The translations under genes and the position numbers were made by a program. A stretch of DNA of 29,788 nucleotides from Ottowia sp. (GTDB lineage Bacteria > Pseudomonadota > Gammaproteobacteria > Burkholderiales > Burkholderiaceae_C), in assembly GCA_023228705.1 (NCBI GenBank), contig JALOAS010000032.1:1-29788 (forward strand). The letters are read 5' to 3'. Shown here piece by piece: positions 7,194 to 16,108 of the stretch (position 1 is the stretch's first letter; each line of letters begins with the position of its first letter). Under the pieces are notes generated by a model that ran no database searches, was not told the DNA's origin, and saw only the letters and a program-made list of their open reading frames with translations.

Positions 7194-9206
7194 ATGCAAG
7201 CGTACTTCATGGTCCTGACATCCATGTGGCCGGCGCTTCGGCGAAGCCTCGTCCTGGCCGCCGCGGTGTTGACGCTCGGTGGCTGCGCGGCCGTCAGCGA
7301 GTTGCAGCCAGCGGTGTCCGTACGCACGTTGGCACCCGGCGATTACGTCACCCAGCGCCGTGGCGACGTGCTCAGCAGCGGCCGCCTCAGTGCGCTGAGC
7401 ACGCAGACCCTGCGCGTCACCGGGCTGGACCAGCAGGCCTGCAAATTCCCCGCCTCCCCAGCCTGCACGACGGCGCTGGCCGCAGCCGGCGATCTGGACG
7501 ACGAAACCCGGCTCTCGGCGCTGGCCGAACTGTGGTTGCAACGCGCCCTGTCTGGCCCGGCCGCCGAAGGCCGAGCCAACCTGGTGGCCTGGATCGAGAC
7601 CGCGCGCCACGCTTACGCCTACCTGTTCTTTACGGCGCGCGCACCCAGCGAGCGCGCCTTCGAGGAGCGACAGACACAGGTGCGTGACTGGTACAACCAT
7701 GCGGTGCAGCAGGTGGTCACCCAGCTGTTTCTGGCACGCGACCCACGGTTGGAAACAGCAACGGCTGCGTCGTCACTTCACGTGGACGGCTGGACGGTGC
7801 ACATCAACCGGCAGCTGCGCCTGCCTGATGGTGTCGCCCTGCCGCAGGAGCTGCTACCCGCCAGCGCGCTTGCATTTCGGGGCCTGCGCGGCCACTATCG
7901 TCGCGACGGCCTCGGCGCCGAACTGGTGGCCGTGACGCAAGCGCCGGTGCAGCCAGAGGCGACAACCCCATCGGGAACCAACGGGCGCGAGCTGCCGCAG
8001 GCTGCCTGGAGCGAGATGCCCACGCCCAACCTGACGGCGGTGTTGCGTTTCAACGTGGACACGCTGGCCGAGCTGCTCACGACGCACGAACTCACCGTGG
8101 ACATGCATGACCCGCTGCTGCAGGAGCAGCTGCTGCTGCAAGGGCGGCGCGTGCCGCTGGCCGGCGACTTCAGCGCCGGCTACGGCCTGTGGCTGGCGCG
8201 CTCCGGCTTCAGCCGCCAATCGCTGCGCGGCCTGCTCGGGCGCGAACCCGGTCTGGAGCGCCCGCACCTTTACCTGATGCAGCCCTGGGATCCCGGGCGG
8301 CGCATCATCGTCATGCTGCACGGCCTGGCCAGCAGTCCCGAGGCCTGGGTCAACATGGCCAATGAGCTGATGGCCGACGACGAGCTGCGGCGCGAATTCC
8401 AGATCTGGCAGGTTTATTACCCCACGAACATGCCGCTGCCGGCCAGCCACGCGGCCATCCGGCAGGTGTTGCAGGGCGCCTTGCAGCATTTCGACCCCGA
8501 TGGCCGGGCCCCGGCCTCGCACGGGCTGGTGCTGATCGGCCACAGCATGGGTGGCATCATCGCGCGGCTGCTTGTCTCCAGCGCCGACGAGCAATTGCTG
8601 CAGTGGGCTGCGAGCGATCCCAGAATCGGCCTCGAGCTCTCGGGCGACACCCGTGCCGAACTGGAGCCGCTGCTGCGCTTCCAGCCCTTCCCGGGCGTGC
8701 AGCGCGCCATCTTCATCGCCACCCCGCACCGCGGAACGGCGGTGGCCGGCAAGGCGCCGGTGCGCTGGCTGTCCGGGCTCATTCGCCTGCCGCTGACTTT
8801 GCTCGAGGGCTTTGGCAACGTGCTGGCAACGCGCGCCCTGGCCGATACCGGCGATGCCAAGGCCGTCCTGGACAGCCTGCCCAGGAGCACGGACCAGCTC
8901 GATCAAGACGACCCATTCATCCAGGCAGCCGCGCGGCTGCCCATTCCTCCAGAGATCACCTATCATTCCATCATCGCCCGTTTGCACGCCGAGGGCGAAC
9001 TGGCCGATTCGGACGACGGGCTGGTGCCGTATTGCAGCGCTCACCTGGCAGGCGCGGCGTCGGAAAAGATCATCGTCTCTGGTCACAGCGTGCAGGAAAC
9101 GCCGGCAGCCGTCGCCGAGCTGCGGCGCATCCTGCGTGAGGACATCCATGCGCAGCGGCCACCTGGCGCAGCGCGGGCTCAACAAACGGACGGAAACCAT
9201 GAATGA
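7194..9206 (+). CDS. Lipoprotein alpha/beta-hydrolase (esterase/lipase-like)
   Basis: A 670-residue exported hydrolase. The N-terminus is a lipoprotein signal peptide with Arg16-Arg17, a hydrophobic core and the lipobox LGGC, so Cys31 would be lipidated. The first 350 or so residues are an accessory region I cannot assign. The hydrolase core starts at IVMLHGLASSPEAWVNMANE. It contains the nucleophile elbow GHSMGG (Ser451), a C-terminal acidic cluster DSDDGLVPY (605-613; one of its Asp residues is the likely acid) and His631 in SGHSVQE. The TPHRGT segment is common in lipases that act on bulky esters. Its position between pta and ackA is odd for a surface enzyme. Its stop overlaps the ackA start by eight bases, so the two are co-transcribed. 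The substrate is unknown. Later ATGs at 7209 and 7224 would also keep the signal peptide. Confidence 0.85.
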   Translation: MQAYFMVLTSMWPALRRSLVLAAAVLTLGGCAAVSELQPAVSVRTLAPGDYVTQRRGDVLSSGRLSALSTQTLRVTGLDQQACKFPASPACTTALAAAGDLDDETRLSALAELWLQRALSGPAAEGRANLVAWIETARHAYAYLFFTARAPSERAFEERQTQVRDWYNHAVQQVVTQLFLARDPRLETATAASSLHVDGWTVHINRQLRLPDGVALPQELLPASALAFRGLRGHYRRDGLGAELVAVTQAPVQPEATTPSGTNGRELPQAAWSEMPTPNLTAVLRFNVDTLAELLTTHELTVDMHDPLLQEQLLLQGRRVPLAGDFSAGYGLWLARSGFSRQSLRGLLGREPGLERPHLYLMQPWDPGRRIIVMLHGLASSPEAWVNMANELMADDELRREFQIWQVYYPTNMPLPASHAAIRQVLQGALQHFDPDGRAPASHGLVLIGHSMGGIIARLLVSSADEQLLQWAASDPRIGLELSGDTRAELEPLLRFQPFPGVQRAIFIATPHRGTAVAGKAPVRWLSGLIRLPLTLLEGFGNVLATRALADTGDAKAVLDSLPRSTDQLDQDDPFIQAAARLPIPPEITYHSIIARLHAEGELADSDDGLVPYCSAHLAGAASEKIIVSGHSVQETPAAVAELRRILREDIHAQRPPGAARAQQTDGNHE

Positions 9207-10398
9207 CGGTTTGATCCTTGTCTTGAACAGCGGCTCATCAAGCATCAAGTTTGCGCTGTTTGACGCCGGTGTCCGTCCACTGCCGCGCCAGCCTGCGTGG
9301 GGCGGCCAGGTGCAGGGCATAGGCGGCAGCGCCCCGACCTTCGAGCAGTCCGGCGCGCCATCGGAGCGCATCACGCTCGACGCCAAGCACCCGAACACCG
9401 CGGCGCTGGCGCTGATCCGCAAGCGCGTGCTGCAGCGGTTGGCCGGGCGGTCGTTCACGGCAGTGGCGCACCGGGTGGTGCACGGCGGCAACAGCTACTT
9501 CGCGCCCACGCGCGTCAGCCAGGCGGTGATCGAAGACTTGCGCGGGCTGATTCCACTGGCGCCACTGCACCAGCCGTTTCCGCTCAAGGCCATGAGCCTG
9601 CTGCTCGAGCAACACCCGGGCGTGCCGCAGGTGGCGTGCTTTGACACCGCCTTCCACCGCACCATGCCGCAGGTCGAGCAGCTCCTGCCGCTGCGCTTCG
9701 AGGCGTGGGAGCGCGGGCTGCGCCGCTACGGCTTTCACGGGCTGTCGTATGAATACCTGAGCCACGTGCTGCCCGAGCGCCATGCGGACGCGGCGCGCGG
9801 GCGCACCATTGCCTGCCACCTGGGCAACGGTGCCAGCCTGTGCGCCATGCAGGACCTGCAAAGCGTTGCCACCACCATGGGGTTTTCGGCGCTGGACGGG
9901 CTGATGATGGGTACACGCTGCGGCGCGCTCGACCCGGGCGCGGTCATCTACCTCATGGAAATCGAGAAGCTTTCACTTGCAGAGGTGGCGCAGGCGCTCT
10001 ACCACGACTCGGGCCTGCTGGGCGTCTCGGGCGTGTCGTCGGACCTGCGCGTGCTCGAGCCGCTGGAGGACGAGAACGAGCGCGTGCGCGCCGCGCTGGC
10101 GCTGTACGTGCGCCGCATCGTACGCGAGATCGGGGCGCTCGCTGCCGTGCTGGGCGGCCTGGACATGCTGGCCTTCACCGCCGGCGTCGGCGAGCACAGT
10201 GCCTTCGTGCGCGCGCGTGTCTGCCGCGACCTGGCGTTTCTGGGAATCGAGCTGGACGACGCGGCAAACCTGGACAATGCAGCAGTCATTTCCAGCCGGC
10301 ACAGCCGTGTGCGCGTGGTCGTGGAGCCCACCAACGAGGAGTGGGTGGTGGCCAGGCACGCCTTGGACCTGGTCGGCAGCGCGGTCCTCGCGGCGTAA
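9199..10398 (+). CDS. ackA: Acetate kinase (acetate/propionate kinase family)
   Basis: Transfers the phosphate of an acyl phosphate to ADP, making ATP and acetate or propionate; cytoplasmic. The 399 residues are the usual length of the ASKHA-fold kinase. Motifs in order are NSGSSSIKF (10-18), Arg92 in AHRVVHGG, FDTAFHRTMP with Asp149, RRYGFHGLSYEYL, HLGNGASL (207-214), MMGTRCGALDPG with Arg240, FTAGVGEH and the C-terminal PTNEEWVVA. It starts within the last codons of the esterase gene. With the PTA-type enzyme it completes an acyl-CoA to acid plus ATP route, next to genes that store the same acyl units as polymer. Confidence 0.95.
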   Translation: MNDGLILVLNSGSSSIKFALFDAGVRPLPRQPAWGGQVQGIGGSAPTFEQSGAPSERITLDAKHPNTAALALIRKRVLQRLAGRSFTAVAHRVVHGGNSYFAPTRVSQAVIEDLRGLIPLAPLHQPFPLKAMSLLLEQHPGVPQVACFDTAFHRTMPQVEQLLPLRFEAWERGLRRYGFHGLSYEYLSHVLPERHADAARGRTIACHLGNGASLCAMQDLQSVATTMGFSALDGLMMGTRCGALDPGAVIYLMEIEKLSLAEVAQALYHDSGLLGVSGVSSDLRVLEPLEDENERVRAALALYVRRIVREIGALAAVLGGLDMLAFTAGVGEHSAFVRARVCRDLAFLGIELDDAANLDNAAVISSRHSRVRVVVEPTNEEWVVARHALDLVGSAVLAA

Positions 10399-10830
10399 GA
10401 AAATGGTAACGTGCCGTGACAGGCCACGTGCTCGCGACAGGATTTCCACCCAAAACGCCGGACCCGTTGATCGCAAGACCGGCCAGCTGCTGGCAGGGGT
10501 GGCGCCATTGCGCGCGGAGAAAGGGACAGGCAGCGGCATGCTCGAGCATCGTGACAGCGAACTGCCGGGAATCTGCACCGCAGCCGATGCACGAATTGCA
10601 TCGATCGACGTCATTGGCAAACTGCCGCGTCCGGATCAGCAATCCGGCTTTCCGCAGCCAGCAGCGCGCCGGCTGCTGCAGCCATTGCGTTTGCCTGATC
10701 GGCCCTCAACTGCAAGGGCGGACAGGCCGCGGCGTACGCCGTGATCCCGGCCCGCTTCGTGCGCGTGGCGGCTGGTCTGGATGGACAGGCCGCACGGCAA
10801 TCGACCCCGTCAACGCAGAGACAAAGACCC
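10399..10830. other. 432-base intergenic region upstream of ftsH
   Basis: No convincing gene is seen on either strand; the open frames here have no recognisable product. A perfect 12-base palindrome, ATGCTCGAGCAT, lies at 10538-10549. The region presumably holds the promoter of the ftsH/N-ATPase cluster, but I see no clear -35/-10 pair, sigma-54 site or FNR box. Confidence 0.5.
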
Positions 10831-12669
10831 ATGGCTACCCCGCGCAAACCCAACCAGAAACTGCAATGGAACGTCGGCTACTGGTTGCTGGCGCTGCTGC
10901 TGCTGCTCATGCTGCAGAACTTCTGGCAAGCCAGCAAGGTCGAGCCCGTGCCCTTCAGCGAGTTTGAACAGGCGCTGGCCGACGGGCGCGTGTCCGAGGT
11001 CGTGATCGGAGACTCGGTGATCACGGGCAAGCTGAAGGTCCCCGACCAGGGCAAGAGCCTCATCGTCGCCAACCGGGTTGATTCCGACATGGCAGCCTGG
11101 CTTGACAAGTACAAGGTGCCCTACTCGCGCCGGATCGAGAGCACCTGGCTGCGCGACCTGCTCTCCTGGGTGTTTCCGGTGCTGATTTTCCTGGGGCTGT
11201 GGTTCTTCCTGATCCGCCGCATGACCAGCCGCATGGGGAGCATGGGCGGTTTCATGAACATAGGCAAGAGCCAGGCCAAGGTGTACGTGCAAACGGACAC
11301 CGGCGTCACGTTCGCCGACGTGGCCGGCGTCGAGGACGCCAAGGGCGAGCTGCAGGAGGTCATCTCGTTCCTCAAGAATCCGAAGTCGCACGGGCGGCTG
11401 GGCGCGCGCATGCCCAAGGGCATCCTGCTGGTGGGCCCGCCGGGGACCGGGAAGACCCTGCTGGCCAAGGCGGTCGCCGGGGAAGCGGCGGTGCCCTTCT
11501 TCAGCATCAGCGGAACGGAATTCGTCGAGATGTTCGTGGGCGTGGGCGCGGCGCGCGTGCGCGACCTGTTCGAGCAGGCACGCGCCAAGGCGCCAGCGAT
11601 CATCTTCATTGACGAGATCGATGCGCTGGGCCGGGCCCGTGGCACCAGCGGCATGGTCGGCGGCCACGACGAGCGCGAGCAGACGCTGCAGCAGCTGCTG
11701 GTCGAGCTGGACGGATTTGACAGCACGTCGGGCGTGGTGCTGCTGGCGGCAACCAACCGCCCGGAAATCCTGGACCCGGCGCTGCTGCGCGCGGGCCGCT
11801 TTGACCGCCAGGTGCTGGTGGACCGGCCCGACAAGGCGGGCCGGGTGCAGATCCTGAAGGTGCACATCCGCGACATCAAGCTTGCAGAAGGGGTGGATCT
11901 GGAGCAGGTCGCGGCGCTGACCACCGGATTCTCCGGCGCCGACCTGGCCAACCTGAGCAACGAAGCGGCGCTGGCCGCCACCCGGCGCCACGCCGACGAG
12001 GTGACGCTGCAGGACTTCACGGTTGCGATCGAGCGCATCGTGGCGGGCCTGGAAAAGAAAAATCGCGTGCTCAACCCGCGCGAGCGCGAAGTCGTTGCCT
12101 ACCATGAAATGGGGCACGCGCTGGTCTCGCTTGCGCTGCCGGGCAGCGACCGCATTCACAAGGTATCGATCATCCCGCGCGGCATCGGCGCGTTGGGCTA
12201 CACCATCCAGCGGCCAACGGAAGACCGCTACCTGATGACGCGCGAGGAGCTGGAGCGCAAGATCATGGTGCTGCTGGGCGGGCGCGCTGCGGAGAAACTG
12301 GTCTTCGGCCACCTGTCCACCGGTGCGGCCGACGACCTGGCCAAGATCACGGACATTGCGCGCGACATGGTGACACGCTACGGCATGGACGAGTCGCTGG
12401 GCTACGTTGCGTATGAGACGGAGCGCCCGCGCTTCCTGGACGTGCCGGCGTATCCGACCGCCGGTGGCCACAACGTGGGTGCCGACACGCAGCAGCGCAT
12501 AGACAGCGCGGTGCGCGACATCGTCATGGACGCGTTCCAGCGCACCATCCGCATCCTGGAGCAGAATCGCGACGTGCTGGAGCGCACCGCGCGCGAGCTG
12601 CTGACCAAGGAAACGCTGGATGAAGCCGAGCTGGCCGCGCTCACCAGCGGCATCCAGCCGGCCGAATGA
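10831..12669 (+). CDS. ftsH: FtsH-family ATP-dependent membrane zinc protease
   Basis: A 612-residue membrane-anchored AAA+ protease that degrades misassembled membrane proteins. Two transmembrane segments (about 15-32 and 111-129) flank a periplasmic domain. The AAA+ module has Walker A GPPGTGKT (202-209), the pore-loop MFVG (234-237), Walker B IIFIDEID (257-264) and the second region of homology ending AGRFDR (321-326). The protease domain has HEMGH (425-429) in place of the usual HEAGH, with both His and the Glu kept, and a third zinc ligand in TGAADDL (Asp502). The ATG at 10831 is chosen because MATPRKPNQK leads straight into the first membrane helix. Placed directly upstream of the N-ATPase operon, it is probably a paralogue of the housekeeping FtsH; a role in ATPase assembly or turnover is inference. 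Confidence 0.96.
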   Translation: MATPRKPNQKLQWNVGYWLLALLLLLMLQNFWQASKVEPVPFSEFEQALADGRVSEVVIGDSVITGKLKVPDQGKSLIVANRVDSDMAAWLDKYKVPYSRRIESTWLRDLLSWVFPVLIFLGLWFFLIRRMTSRMGSMGGFMNIGKSQAKVYVQTDTGVTFADVAGVEDAKGELQEVISFLKNPKSHGRLGARMPKGILLVGPPGTGKTLLAKAVAGEAAVPFFSISGTEFVEMFVGVGAARVRDLFEQARAKAPAIIFIDEIDALGRARGTSGMVGGHDEREQTLQQLLVELDGFDSTSGVVLLAATNRPEILDPALLRAGRFDRQVLVDRPDKAGRVQILKVHIRDIKLAEGVDLEQVAALTTGFSGADLANLSNEAALAATRRHADEVTLQDFTVAIERIVAGLEKKNRVLNPREREVVAYHEMGHALVSLALPGSDRIHKVSIIPRGIGALGYTIQRPTEDRYLMTREELERKIMVLLGGRAAEKLVFGHLSTGAADDLAKITDIARDMVTRYGMDESLGYVAYETERPRFLDVPAYPTAGGHNVGADTQQRIDSAVRDIVMDAFQRTIRILEQNRDVLERTARELLTKETLDEAELAALTSGIQPAE

Positions 12670-12966
12670 CGGGGCGGCGGCACCGGGGGTACGATGGCTG
12701 ATCCACGCAGATCGCCATGGCATGTCGCGAGCAAGCGCCTGGTTTGACGCTGGTATGCTGGGCCTGTCTGGCAGCGCGGCACGCTGCCCTGGCGCAAAAC
12801 GACGTTCCGTCGGTCAAACCGGCTTTTTCGCCGCGGATGCAGACCGCCATGGTGATGACGGTTTCCAGGCACGGACGTGGAATCAGGCGGGGCTTGTCAG
12901 CATGAAGAGCCCCATGCAAGAAACGATTTTGCATGCGCTGCGCCGCGCAAACAAGGGGTCCATCGG
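12670..12966. other. 297-base spacer between ftsH and the N-ATPase operon
   Basis: No supported gene. A 62-codon frame at 12717-12905 begins with a hydrophobic stretch but has no recognisable product. The ribosome binding site for atpD (AAGGGG, 12951-12956) is at the right end. No convincing promoter or terminator is seen, so readthrough from ftsH is possible. Confidence 0.45.
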
Positions 12967-14367
12967 GTGAGTGAAAAAACCGCAGGCACCGGCGTCGTGA
13001 TCCGGATTCGCGGAGATGTGGTCGACGTGCGCTTTGCCGGGACCGTGCCGCGCATCCAGGAAGCGTTGCGCGTGGAAGGCATCCCGCTGGAAGTGGCGGC
13101 GCTGGTTGACCGCGACACGGTGCGCTGCATTGCCCTGGCGCCCTTGCGCGGGCTGGGCCTGGGCGCCGAGGTGGTCGCCACTGGCGCGCCCATCCAGGTG
13201 CCGGTAGGCAAGGCCGTGCTCGGGCGCATGCTGAACGTGTTTGGCGCGGCCATAGACGACGGCCCGGAGCCGGCGACCACCGAACGGCGCGCCATCCACC
13301 GGCCGCCGCCGCCGCTTTCCGAGCGGGTATTGCAGGGCGAGGTGCTGGAGACCGGCATCAAGGCCATAGACCTGCTGGCACCGATAGAGCGCGGGGGCAA
13401 GACCGGGCTGTTTGGCGGTGCCGGCGTCGGCAAGACGGTGCTCATCAACGAGCTCATCCACAATACGGTGCAATACCATCGCGGCGTGAGCCTGTTTTGC
13501 GGCATAGGCGAGCGCTCGCGCGAGGCCGAGGAACTGTACCGCGAGATGGGCGAGGCCGGCGTGCGCGAGCAGACGGTCATGCTGTTTGGCCAGATGAACG
13601 AGGCACCGGGCGTGCGCTTCCTGGTTGGCAAGACGGCACTCACCATGGCCGAATACTTCCGCGACGAGCTGCGCCAGGACGTGCTGCTGCTCATGGACAA
13701 CGTGTTCCGCTTCGTGCAGGCTGGCGCCGAGGTTTCGGGCCTGCTCGGGCGCATGCCCTCGCGCGTGGGTTACCAACCCACGCTGGCCACCGAGCTGGCG
13801 ACGCTGCAGGAGCGCATCACGTCAACACGCAACGGTGCCATCACCTCCGTACAGGCGGTCTACGTTCCGGCCGACGACTTCACCGACCCGGCGGCGGTGC
13901 ACATCTTCTCGCATCTGTCGGGGTCGGTGGTGCTCTCGCGCAAGCGCGCCAGCGAAGGCCTGTACCCGGCGGTCGATCCACTGGCGTCCAGCTCGGTCAT
14001 GCTGGCGCCGGCCGTGGTCGGCCAGCGCCATTGCGACATTGCCCGTGACGTGCGCCGCACGCTGGCCGAGTACGAGGAGCTGCGCGACATCATCGCCATG
14101 CTGGGCCTGGAGGAGCTGGCGGCCGCCGACCGCGCCGTGGTGGCGCGGGCACGCCGGCTGGAGCGCTTCCTGACGCAGCCGTTCAGCGTCGCCGCCAGCT
14201 TCAGCGGCACGCCGGGGCAGCGCGTGACCATCGCGCAAACGCTGGACGGCTGCGAGCACATCCTGGAGCGAACGGACTTTGACGACAGCGAAATGGATTA
14301 CTACATGATCGGCGCGCTGCCGGCGGCCGGGCCGGCGGCTGCGCCGCAGCCGGAGCCGGTGTCATGA
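12967..14367 (+). CDS. atpD: N-type ATPase catalytic subunit beta
   Basis: The catalytic nucleotide-binding subunit of the peripheral N1 motor, 466 residues. Walker A is GGAGVGKT (150-157); the catalytic GER glutamate is in GIGERSREAEELY (179-191), and Walker B ends LLLMDNVFRF (240-249). The stretch that in ordinary F-type beta subunits reads DELSEED is here LEELAAAD, so the acidic lever that contacts gamma is altered. The GTG start at 12967 is preferred because AAGGGG lies about 10 bases upstream and family N-termini begin near SEKTAGTGVV. It is the first gene of the operon, and its stop overlaps the atpC start by four bases (ATGA). Confidence 0.95.
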   Translation: MSEKTAGTGVVIRIRGDVVDVRFAGTVPRIQEALRVEGIPLEVAALVDRDTVRCIALAPLRGLGLGAEVVATGAPIQVPVGKAVLGRMLNVFGAAIDDGPEPATTERRAIHRPPPPLSERVLQGEVLETGIKAIDLLAPIERGGKTGLFGGAGVGKTVLINELIHNTVQYHRGVSLFCGIGERSREAEELYREMGEAGVREQTVMLFGQMNEAPGVRFLVGKTALTMAEYFRDELRQDVLLLMDNVFRFVQAGAEVSGLLGRMPSRVGYQPTLATELATLQERITSTRNGAITSVQAVYVPADDFTDPAAVHIFSHLSGSVVLSRKRASEGLYPAVDPLASSSVMLAPAVVGQRHCDIARDVRRTLAEYEELRDIIAMLGLEELAAADRAVVARARRLERFLTQPFSVAASFSGTPGQRVTIAQTLDGCEHILERTDFDDSEMDYYMIGALPAAGPAAAPQPEPVS

Positions 14368-14771
14368 CGCAGGGCGCGTCCATGCACGTGCGCGTGCGCC
14401 TGCCCACGCGCATCCTGTACGCGGGCGACGCGGGGCACGTGTTTGCCGTGGCTGAAAACGGCGCGTTCGGCCTCCTGCCCAACCATGCCGATTACGTCGC
14501 ATCGCTCGTGGCTTCGGTGCTGATCTTGCGAAAGGAAACGGGTGAAGAACTGTTCTTTGGCATAGACCAGGGCCTGCTCGTCAAGCGCGGCCCCGAAGTC
14601 GATATCGCGGTGCGCCGGGGCGTGCGCGGCGACAGCCTGGATACGCTGTCGGAAACCGTCGCAACCGTCTTCACCGAGGTCGACGAGGCCGAGCGCACGG
14701 CGCGCACGGCGCTGTCGCGCCTGGAAGTGGGCATCGTGCGCCAGCTCAGCGAGCTGCGCAAACCCGTTTGA
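14364..14771 (+). CDS. atpC: N-type ATPase subunit epsilon
   Basis: A 135-residue epsilon subunit of the central stalk. The N-terminal beta-sandwich has VRLPTRILYAGDAGHVFA and the conserved GAFGLLPNHADYVASL, where ordinary epsilons have a GxFGILPNH-type motif. A C-terminal helical segment (about 95-133) is present and could act as an inhibitory arm. The start overlaps the atpD stop as ATGA; atpQ follows after seven bases. An epsilon directly after beta at the front of the operon is the N-ATPase arrangement, whereas in the F-type operon atpC is the last gene. Confidence 0.92.
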   Translation: MTQGASMHVRVRLPTRILYAGDAGHVFAVAENGAFGLLPNHADYVASLVASVLILRKETGEELFFGIDQGLLVKRGPEVDIAVRRGVRGDSLDTLSETVATVFTEVDEAERTARTALSRLEVGIVRQLSELRKPV

Positions 14772-14778
14772 GCCTGCC

Positions 14779-15111
14779 ATGAAAACCGACCGCGACCCCT
14801 CGCTCGACCCAATCCGTCGCGATGCCGAACGCCTGCGGCGCACGCGCCGCCGGCCGGCTTACAGCCCGCTGCGCGGGCTGGGCGCCTTTGGCGTGGTCGG
14901 CTGGTCCATCGCCATTCCGACGGTGGGCGGCGCGCTGCTCGGCCTGTGGCTGGACAAGGTGGCGCCCGCCCGTTTTTCCTGGCCGATTGCACTCATCCTG
15001 GGCGGGCTGGTGATCGGCATCCTGGTTGCCTGGGACTGGATGGCACGGGAAGATCGGCTGACCCGGGATGAAGGCCCGGAAACGACTGAAGAGGATGAGG
15101 GCAATGCCTGA
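14779..15111 (+). CDS. atpQ: N-type ATPase accessory membrane protein AtpQ (AtpI-like)
   Basis: A 110-residue protein with a strongly basic N-terminal tail (RRDAERLRRTRRRP), two membrane helices (about 34-58 and 66-86) and an acidic C-terminal tail. The GVVGWSIAIPTVGGALLGLWLD segment is typical of AtpI-like proteins, which help assemble c-rings or carry magnesium. In N-ATPase operons the gene in this position is called atpQ. It overlaps atpR by eight bases. Confidence 0.85.
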   Translation: MKTDRDPSLDPIRRDAERLRRTRRRPAYSPLRGLGAFGVVGWSIAIPTVGGALLGLWLDKVAPARFSWPIALILGGLVIGILVAWDWMAREDRLTRDEGPETTEEDEGNA

Positions 15112-15418
15112 CTTTGATACACGCGCCGTCCTGCTCGGCCTGGGCGTCGGGCTGGCGGCCAGCAGCCTCTTTTTTGCCGGGCTGGGCTGGGGCCTGCGCT
15201 GGGCGCTGCGCGTGCGCCAGCCGGTGCTGGTGCTGCTGCCCAGCTTCCTGCTGCGCGCGGCGCTGCTGCTGGCCGCCGCCTGGTGGCTGGCGCGCGCGGC
15301 CAGCCCGCTCTGGTCGCTGCCCGCGTACATGCTCGCGTTTTTCCTGGTGCGCGGCGTGGCACTGCGCCGGGCCCGTCGCGGCCAGGGCAACGTGCCCGTC
15401 AACATGGAGCGCAGCTGA
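15104..15418 (+). CDS. atpR: N-type ATPase accessory membrane protein AtpR
   Basis: A 104-residue protein with three predicted membrane helices (about 7-30, 35-57 and 63-82). Arginines lie within or at the ends of hydrophobic stretches, in SFLLRAALLL and FFLVRGVALRR. AtpR is found only in N-ATPase operons; membrane arginines of this protein have been proposed to interact with the c-subunit carboxylate, but its function is not settled. The ATG at 15104 is chosen for the MPDFDTRAVLLGLG N-terminus and the GAGG just upstream. It overlaps the end of atpQ and abuts atpB with no gap. Confidence 0.85.
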   Translation: MPDFDTRAVLLGLGVGLAASSLFFAGLGWGLRWALRVRQPVLVLLPSFLLRAALLLAAAWWLARAASPLWSLPAYMLAFFLVRGVALRRARRGQGNVPVNMERS

Positions 15419-16108
15419 ATGGAACTGACCCCCGACGTCATCGTGCTGGCCGAGCTCGGTCCAATCACGCTCAACGCGACCATCGTCAACACCTGGATCG
15501 TCATGGCGCTGCTGGTCGGCATCTCCTGGCTGGTCACGCGTCGCCTGCGCCCCGACGTGCCGCCTGGGCGCCTGCGCAACGCGCTGGAGGTGCTGGTGCA
15601 AATGATAGAAGAGCAGATCGGCGCCATCACGCGCGATGCCGTGCACCCGGTCATGTATTTTGCCGGCACGCTGCTGCTGTTCATTTCCGCGGCAAACATG
15701 CTGGCCGTGATTCCCGGCTTTCGATCGCCCACGGGCTCACTCTCGACGACCGTGGCGCTGACGCTGGCGGTGCTGCTGGCCGTTCCCATCTTCGGCATTG
15801 CCCATCGCGGCCTGGGCCACTGGCTGCGCAGCTTTGCCCAGCCAACGGTGCTGCTGCTGCCGCTCAATATCCTGGGTGAATTCTCCAAGGCGGTGTCGCT
15901 GTCCATCCGCCTGTACGGCAACGTCATGAGCGGCGCGGTGATCGTTGCCATCCTGCTGGCCGTCGCGCCTTTTTTCTTTCCGGTGGTCATGCAGCTGTTT
16001 GGCCTGCTGACCGGCCTGATTCAGGCGTATATTTTTTCAATCCTGGCAGCGGTCTACATTGCAGCGGCAATGGCCGATCCGCACGCCAAGCTGGAGGACA
16101 AAGCATGA
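15419..16108 (+). CDS. atpB: N-type ATPase subunit a
   Basis: The membrane stator subunit with the ion half-channels, 229 residues and about five or six helices. The essential arginine is Arg164 in SLSIRLYGNVMSG, matching the RLFGN motif of F-type a subunits. The NILGEFSKAVSL segment just before it is also conserved, and the C-terminal helix IQAYIFSILAAVYIAAA carries the usual Gln and Tyr. The start codon follows the atpR stop directly, and the stop overlaps the atpE start (ATGA). Confidence 0.95.
   Translation: MELTPDVIVLAELGPITLNATIVNTWIVMALLVGISWLVTRRLRPDVPPGRLRNALEVLVQMIEEQIGAITRDAVHPVMYFAGTLLLFISAANMLAVIPGFRSPTGSLSTTVALTLAVLLAVPIFGIAHRGLGHWLRSFAQPTVLLLPLNILGEFSKAVSLSIRLYGNVMSGAVIVAILLAVAPFFFPVVMQLFGLLTGLIQAYIFSILAAVYIAAAMADPHAKLEDKA

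Noticed and set aside
10416..10967. Open frame of 183 codons between ackA and ftsH
   Set aside because: Overlaps the start of ftsH in another frame, and its product is rich in Arg, Cys and Trp, as out-of-frame readings here usually are.
12717..12905. Small frame with a hydrophobic start upstream of atpD
   Set aside because: No ribosome binding site, no recognisable product, and composition typical of random G+C-rich frames.
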